Assembly (NCBI GenBank): GCA_964585785.1
Contig: CAZPFL010000164.1
Location: 1 to 11,686, forward strand
From: WHUA01 sp964585785
GTDB lineage: Bacteria > Pseudomonadota > Alphaproteobacteria > UBA8366
Direction: 5' to 3'
DNA: 11,686 bases
A model generated the notes under the pieces. The model was given only the letters and a program-made list of their open reading frames with translations, searched no databases and had not been told where the DNA came from. Positions within the stretch are counted from its first letter, which is position 1, and each line of letters opens with the position of its first letter. Below, one piece after another: positions 1 to 6,577 of the stretch. Both the position numbers and the translations under genes were made by a program.

Positions 1-1173
<1,173 letters not shown>

Positions 1174-1260
1174 GGCTCAACTCCCTGAATGTATGAATCT
1201 GCTGCGCGATCCGAGCGGGGGTGTCGTTGCCCTCGCTACCCGCATGGGTCTGGACCGTTG

Positions 1261-1288
1261 TTTATACCGTATCTGGCCAGATTGGAAG
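1261..1288 (-). promoter_or_regulatory. Possible acnA promoter
   Basis: On the minus strand TATAAA (1266-1261) lies 16 bases after CTTCCA (1288-1283), in the 153-bp gap between the dioxygenase gene and acnA. The -10 is good and the -35 is weak. The spacer contains the 8-bp palindrome CTGGCCAG (1273-1280). The predicted transcript would have a leader of about 80 bases before the GTG. This is a weak call made by eye; the rest of the gap shows nothing clear. Confidence 0.25.
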
Positions 1289-1326
1289 CCGCAGTCGATG
1301 GCGCCGCCGTTCGCTTAACCGCGCCT

Positions 1327-1674
1327 TTACGATGCGTTGCGCAGCACGGCCGCATCGAGGGCGAGAGGCTTGCCAAGCCATAAGGCATGGTCGAAATGAT
1401 CGGCGACGGCGTCGCCGCTCATCGGGTGGATCAGCACCGACAGCGATCCATGATTGAGCGCAAGGAATGGAACCACAATCGAAAACTGTTCCACGGCGAA
1501 GGCCACCTGGTACATCCACGCCGTATGCGGCCCGACGGGCTTATGGTGCCAGCGCCCGAGTGTCACGGGAAAACGCGCCTCCAGCGCGGCGCGCAAGGCG
1601 GCCGCGGCCGGCTCCGTGTCCGCGTCGAAATAGACATGCGCGTGATAGCCGGTGATCCGGTCGATGTCCTTCAT
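1327..1674 (-). CDS. DOPA 4,5-dioxygenase family protein
   Basis: This 115-residue protein matches the small DOPA 4,5-dioxygenase family, non-haem iron enzymes known for extradiol cleavage of DOPA in fungal and plant-type pigment pathways. Bacterial members are mostly uncharacterised. Family features visible are GYHAHVYFD near the N-terminus (H11, H13), RWHHKPVGPHTAWMYQV (H43, H44, H50) and LNHGSLSVLIHP (H75, H83); these histidines are the expected metal or active-site residues. The ATG at 1674 is preferred because it has GGCGGAG just upstream and puts the family's HAH motif at its usual distance. The reading frame stays open a further 13 codons upstream, into the end of the DUF2062 gene. It begins 25 bases after the DUF2062 stop and is probably co-transcribed. 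The bacterial substrate is unknown. Confidence 0.86.
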   Translation of the reverse strand: MKDIDRITGYHAHVYFDADTEPAAAALRAALEARFPVTLGRWHHKPVGPHTAWMYQVAFAVEQFSIVVPFLALNHGSLSVLIHPMSGDAVADHFDHALWLGKPLALDAAVLRNAS

Positions 1675-1699
1675 GACACTCCGCCCTTCGCGTTTGGCG

Positions 1700-2281
1700 T
1701 CACTCGCCGCCATGCATGGTGGCCACGACGCGGCGCACCCGCCGCATCCGGAACTCGCGAATGAACTTCAGGCTCCAGCGGTAACCGAGCCAGGCGGCGA
1801 CGATCGCCCAGGGGACCGAGCCGATGAACATCGGCACGCCCCAGATCTCGAAAATGCCCCAGATATATTGCCACAGCGCCTGGTACCAGGTCGTGTCCGT
1901 CTGCAGCAGCGTAGCCAGCTTGTCCTGGAACTCGCCATAGCCGGCATGCGAGCCCCAATGTCCCGTCATCAGCCGCCCGGTCAAGAGGAAGACATAGTAG
2001 ACCGGCGGCACGGTGAAGATGTTGGTGACCCAGGTCCAGGCGAGGCCGACGACGAGATTGAAATCCCAGGAGGGCTTCAGCGCGCGGACCACGAGCCACA
2101 TGGCCAGGACGATCGGCATCTGCACGCCGACCGTCGGCGTCATCGCGGCCAGCAGGCCGAACAGCACGCCGCGGGCGGTGTATTCCGGCGAATGCTTGCC
2201 GCGCAGAATCGGGACGACGAGCCGGTATCGCACCACTCGGCGCAGCCGCTTCAATAATCCGCGTCGCATACGCAAGGACAT
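1700..2281 (-). CDS. DUF2062 domain-containing membrane protein
   Basis: This 193-residue protein carries the DUF2062 signature. It has a basic N-terminus rich in Arg and Lys (residues 5-20), then SPEYTARGVLFGLLAAMTP at 31-49, a hydrophobic segment at about 51-68, WTWVTNIFTVPPVYYVFL at 82-99, and a further hydrophobic segment at about 143-168 before a basic tail. It is predicted to be an inner-membrane protein with about three to four helices. Family members have no firm biochemical role, though some are fused to glycosyltransferases or rhomboid-like proteins. The start ATG at 2281 lacks an obvious Shine-Dalgarno sequence, and M5 is an alternative. It is the first gene of a likely two-gene unit with the DOPA dioxygenase-family gene. 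Confidence 0.86.
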   Translation of the reverse strand: MSLRMRRGLLKRLRRVVRYRLVVPILRGKHSPEYTARGVLFGLLAAMTPTVGVQMPIVLAMWLVVRALKPSWDFNLVVGLAWTWVTNIFTVPPVYYVFLLTGRLMTGHWGSHAGYGEFQDKLATLLQTDTTWYQALWQYIWGIFEIWGVPMFIGSVPWAIVAAWLGYRWSLKFIREFRMRRVRRVVATMHGGE

Positions 2282-2361
2282 CTGTCCGGTGTGTTGAATC
2301 GTTCGCCGGCCCTTTGCGGATTTGCCTGAGACCCGATCTCCGCGGCGGCCGGACGGCCGCC

Positions 2362-2390
2362 ATTAAGCGGCGGACACCGACAGCTGTCAA
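2362..2390 (-). promoter_or_regulatory. Promoter of the DUF2062 unit, with palindrome over the -35
   Basis: Reading the minus strand, a consensus TTGACA (2390-2385) is followed after exactly 17 bases by CTTAAT (2367-2362), matching sigma-70 spacing. A perfect 10-bp palindrome GACAGCTGTC (2379-2388) overlaps the -35, and CACCG/CGGTG arms (2375-2379 and 2391-2395) enclose it, which suggests a regulator site. Just downstream a hairpin GGCGGCC-loop-GGCCGCC (2344-2361) falls at the expected transcript start. The leader before the ATG at 2281 would be about 75 bases. Nothing in the sequence names the regulator. Confidence 0.45.
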
Positions 2391-2425
2391 CGGTGCGTCG
2401 GTAGGAGCGCCCCTGCGCCGCCTTT

Positions 2426-2443
2426 ACCGCTAACCCTAGCGGT
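2426..2443 (-). terminator. Hairpin straddling the stop of the small membrane protein gene
   Basis: ACCGCTA (2426-2432) and TAGCGGT (2437-2443) form a perfect 7-bp stem with a 4-base loop. The stem includes the TAG stop of the upstream gene. There is no T run on either side, so it is not a classical intrinsic terminator. It may protect the mRNA 3' end or aid termination. Confidence 0.3.
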
Positions 2444-2636
2444 CGCGGATCAGCGAATACACCAGAAAAAGGACCGAGGTGATCATAATCGCCAGCCCGA
2501 TCAACGTCGGCGTATAGGTCCCGTCACGCAACAGCCCGACGATCAGGTCGACCGCGAATGCAATGAGAAAAAACGCCACATAAACCAGCCGTTTTTCCTT
2601 GACGGTCGGCTGGCCATCCCCTGCGTTCCGCGCCAT
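2436..2636 (-). CDS. Small two-helix membrane protein, function unknown
   Basis: This 66-residue protein has a short polar, charged N-terminus (to about residue 15). Two hydrophobic segments follow, at about 17-35 (YVAFFLIAFAVDLIVG) and about 42-61 (LIGLAIMITSVLFLVYSL), and the protein ends in the charged tail RDR. The frame is open 34 codons further upstream. The ATG at 2636 is chosen because GGGAGGAAAATT immediately before it is an excellent ribosome binding site. I do not recognise a family. It is transcribed away from the deacetylase gene, and the two share a 160-bp divergent gap. Its good ribosome site and intact helices support a real gene. Confidence 0.75.
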   Translation of the reverse strand: MARNAGDGQPTVKEKRLVYVAFFLIAFAVDLIVGLLRDGTYTPTLIGLAIMITSVLFLVYSLIRDR

Positions 2637-2664
2637 AATTTTCCTCCCCGGCGGCCACGCCATT

Positions 2665-2692
2665 TTGCCTGCTTCAGGATGCAGGGTAGAAT
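2665..2692 (+). promoter_or_regulatory. Likely promoter of the deacetylase-AtuA-DUF4387 operon
   Basis: TTGCCT (2665-2670), a 16-base spacer and TAGAAT (2687-2692, 5 of 6 matches to consensus) lie in the divergent gap. The transcript would start near 2699 and carry a leader of about 98 bases. The leader contains a perfect 6-bp hairpin, GCGACA (2705-2710) with TGTCGC (2716-2721). This was assigned by eye from spacing and consensus only. Confidence 0.42.
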
Positions 2693-2796
2693 TCCCGCTC
2701 CACCGCGACAAGACATGTCGCCGGTCGGGTCCTGTCATGCCGCGGCGCGACGAAGCGTTACCCGCCGGTCAACCGCGGAAGGAGCGTAAGCACATC

Positions 2797-3927
2797 ATGT
2801 ATGACATCGTCTTGACGGGCGGGCGTGTCGTTGACCCGAGCCAGGGTATCGACGCGGTAACCGACGTCGCGTTTTCCGGCGGCAAGGTCGCCGCGGTCGG
2901 CCAGGGCCTCGCCGCGAAAGGCGCCCAATCGACGCGCGACGTCAAAGGCTTGATCGTAACGCCGGGCCTCGTCGACGTTCACGCGCATGTCTATTGGGGC
3001 GCCACGTATCTCAGCGTCGAGGCGGAACGCGTCGCGCGTATGAGCGGCACCACGACCTTCGTCGACGCCGGCACGGCGGGGGCCGGCACCTTTCACGGCT
3101 TCCGCAAGCTGATCATCGAGCCATGCCCGCTCCGTATCGTCGCCTTCCTCAACATCTCGCATGCGGGCATCTACGGCTACGGTCCGGGCTTCATGGTCGG
3201 CGAGACGGCGGACCTGCGCCTGTTGCACACGAGCGCCTGCGTCAAGGTGGCGCGCGCGCATTCGGACATCATCGTCGGCGTCAAGGTACGGCTCGGCAAC
3301 AACGTCTCGGAGCTGGTCGGCATCGGCGCGCTGGACTGCGCGATCGAAGCCGCGGAAGAGCTCGGCCTGCCGGTGATGGTCCACATCGGCGCGCCGCCGC
3401 CGCGCCGCAAGGACATCCTCGAGCGGCTGCGGCCGGGTGATATCCTGACCCATTGCTGCCGCATGTTCCCCAACGCCGCCACCGACCGCGACCGCAACAT
3501 CCACAAGGAAGTCGAAGAGGCGCGCGAGCGCGGCATCGTCTTCGATGTTGGGCATGGCCGCGGCTCCTTCGATTTCGACGTGGCGCGCGCCATGGTCGAC
3601 AACGGCTTCCTGCCGGACGTGCTGTCGAGCGACGTGCACGTCAACAGTATCGGCGGTCCCGCTTTCGACGTGCTGGTGACCATGTCGAAGTTCCTGTCGA
3701 TGGGCGTGCCGCTGTCCGACGTCGTGGCGGCGGCGACCTGCAACCCGGCCCGCGCCATCGCGCGGCCCGAGCTCGGCTCGCTCAAGCCCGGCTCGCCCGG
3801 CGACGCGACGGTGCTGACGCTCAAGGAGGGCGACTTCGAATACCGCGACAGCCTCAACGCGACGTTCATGGGCAAGAAGCGGCTCGAGCCGGCAGCCATG
3901 ATCGTCGGCGGCCAATGGTGGGAGTAG
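2797..3927 (+). CDS. Amidohydrolase superfamily deacetylase-like metallohydrolase (Atu3266/EF0837 type)
   Basis: A 376-residue cytoplasmic metal-dependent hydrolase of the amidohydrolase superfamily, closest in pattern to the group often annotated as amidohydrolase/deacetylase or dihydroorotase-like. All metal ligands expected for the binuclear centre are visible: VDVHAHVYW (H62, H64), GVKVRL (K163, the likely carboxylated lysine), MVHIG (H196), LTHCC (H219) and LSSDVH (D279). The N-terminal MYDIVLTGGRVVDP and the C-terminal GSPGDATVL/MIVGGQWW strands form the usual beta-sandwich. As I recall, one family member deacetylates acetyl-(R)-mandelate, so an ester or amide substrate is likely here but is not determined. 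The ATG at 2797 fits the family N-terminus. GGAAGGAG lies rather far upstream (12 bases), and an in-frame ATG at 2737 would add 20 atypical residues. It is first in an operon with AtuA and DUF4387 genes. Confidence 0.9.
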   Translation: MYDIVLTGGRVVDPSQGIDAVTDVAFSGGKVAAVGQGLAAKGAQSTRDVKGLIVTPGLVDVHAHVYWGATYLSVEAERVARMSGTTTFVDAGTAGAGTFHGFRKLIIEPCPLRIVAFLNISHAGIYGYGPGFMVGETADLRLLHTSACVKVARAHSDIIVGVKVRLGNNVSELVGIGALDCAIEAAEELGLPVMVHIGAPPPRRKDILERLRPGDILTHCCRMFPNAATDRDRNIHKEVEEARERGIVFDVGHGRGSFDFDVARAMVDNGFLPDVLSSDVHVNSIGGPAFDVLVTMSKFLSMGVPLSDVVAAATCNPARAIARPELGSLKPGSPGDATVLTLKEGDFEYRDSLNATFMGKKRLEPAAMIVGGQWWE

Positions 3928-3940
3928 GGACGGAGGCGAT

Positions 3941-5317
3941 ATGAAAGAAGTGCGCGTGCTGTCGGCGTCGGGCGTCTGCGGTTCGGGGTTCCGAGAAGAG
4001 TCGCTGGAAGAGGCGATGGGCCGCAAGCCGCATTTCATTGGCTGCGACGGCGGCTCGACCGATCCGGGGCCCTATCCGCTCGGCGCCGGAACCACGTCTT
4101 TCCCGGCTGTTTCGATCAAGCGCGACATGCGGCTGATGCTGCGGGCCGCGCGCAAGGCGGGCATCCCGCTCCTGCTGGGAACGGCCGGCACCGCCGGTGG
4201 CGAGCCGCACATCGCCATCGTGCGCAAGATCATCGAGGACATCGCCGCCGAGGAGGGCCTCAAATTCCCGATGGCGATCATCCATTCCGAGCAAGACAAG
4301 GACTATCTCAAGCAGCGCCTTCGGGAGGGCCGGATCAAACCGCTCAAGCCCGCGCCGGACTTCGACGAAGGCACGATCGACCGGGCCGAGCGCATCGTCG
4401 GCATGATGGGCGAGGAGCCTTACCTCGAGGCGCTCGACAAGGGCGCGGAGGTCGTGCTCGCCGGACGGTCGAGCGACTGCGCGATTTTCTCGGGCATCCC
4501 CGTGCGCGACGGTATCCCGGCCGGCATCGCCTGGCACGCGGCAAAGATCCTCGAATGCGGCGCGGCCTCGGTCGAGCAGCGCAAGTCGCCGGACTGCATC
4601 ATGGCGACCTGCCGCGCCGACCATTTCGACGTCGAGCCGCTCGACCCGGCGCTCCGCTGCACGCCGCAGAGCATCGCGTCGCACGGCCTCTATGAAAACG
4701 CCGACCCTTATCACCTCGTCGAATCGAACGGGACGATCGATCTCAGCGGCGCGCAGTTCAAGGCGCTCGATAACCGACGCGTCCGAGTGACCGGCAGCGG
4801 CTTCATCCCCGCCGAGACTTATACGGTGAAACTCGAAGGGTCGGAAAAGGTCGGCTACCAGAGCGTCATCGTCGGCGGCATCCGCGACCCGTTCATCATC
4901 CGCCAGATCGACGACTGGGTCGCGCGGCTGCATGACCGGGTGCACACGCGCGTGGCCGAGATCTACGGCGATCGGCTCTCGCGCCAGGACTATTTCTTCA
5001 ACGTCCGGGTCTACGGCAAGAACGGCGTGATGGGCGCGCTCGAACCGGTGACGGAGATCAAGAGCCATGAGCTCTGTCTCCTGTTCGAGGTCACCGCGCC
5101 GACGCAGGAGATCGCGTCGGCCATCGCGTCGGTAACGCGCCACCAGGCGCTGCATCTGCCAATCCCGGAATGGAGCGGCCTGATCACCGGCGTCGCCTGC
5201 CCGTACAATCCCGCCTATCTGGAGCGCGGCGCGGTCTACCGCTTCTGCGTCAACCACGTGGTCGAGCCGGACGATCCCTACGAGATGTTCCCGACCGAAT
5301 ACGTCAACGTGCATTAG
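3941..5317 (+). CDS. AtuA family protein (DUF1446)
   Basis: A 458-residue protein of the acyclic-terpene-utilisation AtuA family. Recognisable stretches are FIGCDGGSTDPGPYPLG (residues 32-48), LLLGTAGTAGGEPH (77-90), VVLAGRSSDCAIFSGIP (171-187), WHAAKILECGA (198-208) and VRVYGKNGVMGALEP (355-369). The name comes from the Pseudomonas atu gene cluster for citronellol/geraniol catabolism, where the exact reaction of AtuA has stayed uncertain. Many AtuA-family proteins occur outside terpene pathways, so a terpene substrate should not be assumed. No atuC/F-type geranyl-CoA carboxylase is present in this window. The start has GGAGGCGAT directly before the ATG. It lies 13 bases after the deacetylase gene and 17 bases before the DUF4387 gene, an arrangement expected of a translationally linked operon and probably a two-subunit complex. 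Confidence 0.92.
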   Translation: MKEVRVLSASGVCGSGFREESLEEAMGRKPHFIGCDGGSTDPGPYPLGAGTTSFPAVSIKRDMRLMLRAARKAGIPLLLGTAGTAGGEPHIAIVRKIIEDIAAEEGLKFPMAIIHSEQDKDYLKQRLREGRIKPLKPAPDFDEGTIDRAERIVGMMGEEPYLEALDKGAEVVLAGRSSDCAIFSGIPVRDGIPAGIAWHAAKILECGAASVEQRKSPDCIMATCRADHFDVEPLDPALRCTPQSIASHGLYENADPYHLVESNGTIDLSGAQFKALDNRRVRVTGSGFIPAETYTVKLEGSEKVGYQSVIVGGIRDPFIIRQIDDWVARLHDRVHTRVAEIYGDRLSRQDYFFNVRVYGKNGVMGALEPVTEIKSHELCLLFEVTAPTQEIASAIASVTRHQALHLPIPEWSGLITGVACPYNPAYLERGAVYRFCVNHVVEPDDPYEMFPTEYVNVH

Positions 5318-5334
5318 CCGGGAGACGCGTACGC

Positions 5335-5649
5335 ATGGCCACGCTCGGCGAGCTCGCCCGCCTGATCCGCAGCAAGAATGCCGGCCCGTTTGAGCTGACC
5401 TTCGACATCATGTTCGCGGACCGCGAGGTCTATGAGCGGGTCAAGCAGTCGGGCGCGCTGACCCGCGAAGCGGTCGCGCAGCGCTACAACCTGCCGCCGG
5501 AGGACGTGAAGTTCTTCGTCTGCGACAACGCGCTCGCCTTCAAGGCGTCGATCCCGCGGCCGCATTTCCAGGGCGACCTGCTCGACAGCGACGGCCACGG
5601 CGGCCAGCAATACGCGCCGTTAATGGAGATCGAGGTCCCAGGGCAGTAG
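5335..5649 (+). CDS. DUF4387 domain protein, AtuA partner
   Basis: A 104-residue protein spanning the whole DUF4387 domain. It shows RSKNAGPFELTFDIMF (residues 12-27), a central LTREAVAQRYNLPPEDVKFF segment and the C-terminal FKASIPRPHFQGD / GGQQYAPLMEIEVP. Its length is normal for the family. DUF4387 genes are commonly found directly beside AtuA-family genes, and here it follows the AtuA gene by 17 bases, supporting a heteromeric enzyme. The biochemical role is not established. CGGGAG lies 10 bases before the ATG. It is the last gene of the plus-strand operon and converges with the IclR gene 22 bases away. Confidence 0.92.
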   Translation: MATLGELARLIRSKNAGPFELTFDIMFADREVYERVKQSGALTREAVAQRYNLPPEDVKFFVCDNALAFKASIPRPHFQGDLLDSDGHGGQQYAPLMEIEVPGQ

Positions 5650-5662
5650 GGAACCCTGCTGC
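5643..5662. terminator. Hairpin between the convergent DUF4387 and iclR genes
   Basis: GCAGTAGG (5643-5650) pairs with CCTGCTGC (5655-5662), an 8-bp stem with one G-U pair (as read on the plus strand) and a 4-base loop. The 5' arm contains the DUF4387 stop codon. It sits in the 22-bp gap between two convergent genes, where a bidirectional terminator would be expected, but neither side has a T run. Confidence 0.33.
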
Positions 5663-5671
5663 GGACGGGGC

Positions 5672-6490
5672 CTACCGCGCCGCAGCCGTCGGCAAGGCGT
5701 CTGCGGCCTCGCCGCCGAGCTGCGCCGTCGTTGTTTCCGCAACGGAGCGGATAGCCGAACCGACCGCGTCCACCTGGGCGTGGCGCAGCTGCTCGGACAA
5801 CCCGACCGCGACGACGCCATGGGTCATATGACCCTGGATGCCCAGCACCGGCGCCGCGAGGATCGTGACGCCGCGGATGTAGTTACCGGCGTCGATGCCG
5901 ATGCCGGTCCGGCGCGTCTGCGCCACTTCCGCCCGCCATGTTTCGTATGGCGGCGCGCTGTCCCATCGAAGCATGCGGAAAGCGCGCTTGATCTCGGGCT
6001 CTTCATACCCGCCGAAGGCCGCGAGACAGCGCCCGGTCGCGCTGATCAGCGCGGGAAAACGGCTGCCGAGATCGACATGCAGGCGAAAAGTGAGATCGGT
6101 CCGGGAGATCGCGACGACGATCATGTGCTGCAGGCCGATGACGCGCACGCCAATCGCGGTCACGCCGAACTGCGCAGCGATGTGATCGAGATCGGGCTGG
6201 ACGCGGCGGGCAAAGCCGTCCTGGCGCAACGCGCTGCGCGCCAGCGTCACCACGCCGGCGTCGAGCGCGTAACCCTTCGTCACCGGATCGACGGAGACCA
6301 TCTCCTCCGCCACCAGCGCGCGCAGGATGTGCAGGCAGGTGCTCGGGATGATCCCGACCGCGCGGGCGATGGCATTGACGCCGACCGGCTCGCTGCTGCG
6401 CGCGAGGAAACGAAGGATCGCGACGCCGCGCGTGACGGCGGGGACCGGACGGGGGGCCGTTTCGACGGCCTTGGGCGGGCGCTTGACCAT
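5672..6490 (-). CDS. IclR family transcriptional regulator
   Basis: A 272-residue IclR-type regulator. The N-terminal winged helix-turn-helix covers about residues 18-78 (TRGVAILRFLA, VNAIARAVGIIPSTCLHILRAL, then the wing around KGYALDAGV). The C-terminal effector-binding domain spans about 95-255 and includes LGSRFPALISATGRCLAAF (141-159) and GVTILAAPVLG. Such proteins usually bind aromatic or other small carboxylate effectors and repress or activate neighbouring catabolic genes. The frame stays open 84 codons upstream, but that extension would read through the divergent gene's promoter and coding start and has no homology look. The ATG at 6490 starts the typical family N-terminus. It lacks any Shine-Dalgarno sequence and coincides with the predicted transcript start, so the mRNA may be leaderless. 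It probably controls the divergent synthetase-dehydratase operon and itself. Confidence 0.93.
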   Translation of the reverse strand: MVKRPPKAVETAPRPVPAVTRGVAILRFLARSSEPVGVNAIARAVGIIPSTCLHILRALVAEEMVSVDPVTKGYALDAGVVTLARSALRQDGFARRVQPDLDHIAAQFGVTAIGVRVIGLQHMIVVAISRTDLTFRLHVDLGSRFPALISATGRCLAAFGGYEEPEIKRAFRMLRWDSAPPYETWRAEVAQTRRTGIGIDAGNYIRGVTILAAPVLGIQGHMTHGVVAVGLSEQLRHAQVDAVGSAIRSVAETTTAQLGGEAADALPTAAAR

Positions 6491-6511
6491 ATTGTCTATA
6501 TACAATATGAA
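6483..6511 (+). promoter_or_regulatory. Promoter of the acyl-CoA synthetase operon
   Basis: TTGACC (6483-6488; 5 of 6) and TATGAA (6506-6511; 4 of 6) are 17 bases apart, with the palindromic operator filling the spacer. Transcription would start near 6518 and give a leader of about 60 bases to the GTG at 6578. It overlaps the opposing iclR promoter almost completely. Confidence 0.48.
6488..6509. promoter_or_regulatory. Near-perfect 22-bp palindromic operator, probably for the IclR regulator
   Basis: CATATTGT (6488-6495) and ACAATATG (6502-6509) are perfect inverted arms. The six-base centre CTATAT adds two more matching pairs, so 20 of 22 positions are symmetric. This AT-rich site stands out sharply from its GC-rich surroundings. 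It lies between the -35 and -10 of the plus-strand promoter, covers the -10 of the minus-strand promoter and includes the regulator's own ATG. Occupancy should therefore block both transcripts. Assigning it to the adjacent IclR protein is inference from position. Confidence 0.62.
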
Positions 6512-6525
6512 TTGCGCATAAGCAA
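6497..6525 (-). promoter_or_regulatory. Promoter of the iclR gene (leaderless arrangement)
   Basis: On the minus strand TTGCTT (6525-6520), a 17-base spacer and TATATA (6502-6497) form a good sigma-70 promoter. Six bases then separate the -10 from the A of the ATG at 6490, so the expected +1 is the first base of the start codon. Confidence 0.5.
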
Positions 6526-6577
6526 CGAATGAGCGCCGCGATCGAATGCCCGGCGCCGCCGCCGGGACCGAGACGCC

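Noticed and set aside
1189..1383. Short plus-strand frames in and around the acnA upstream gap
   Set aside because: They overlap the acnA control region and the end of the dioxygenase gene, have no ribosome site and no recognisable family.
2737..2796. Upstream in-frame ATG for the deacetylase gene
   Set aside because: It would add 20 polar residues before the family's standard MYDIVLTGG start and has a poorer ribosome site.
3866..5314. 482-codon open frame on the minus strand opposite the AtuA gene
   Set aside because: It is a mirror of a GC-rich gene: the translation is Arg/Asp/Ala/Val-rich low-complexity text with no recognisable domain, while the plus strand reads as an intact AtuA protein.
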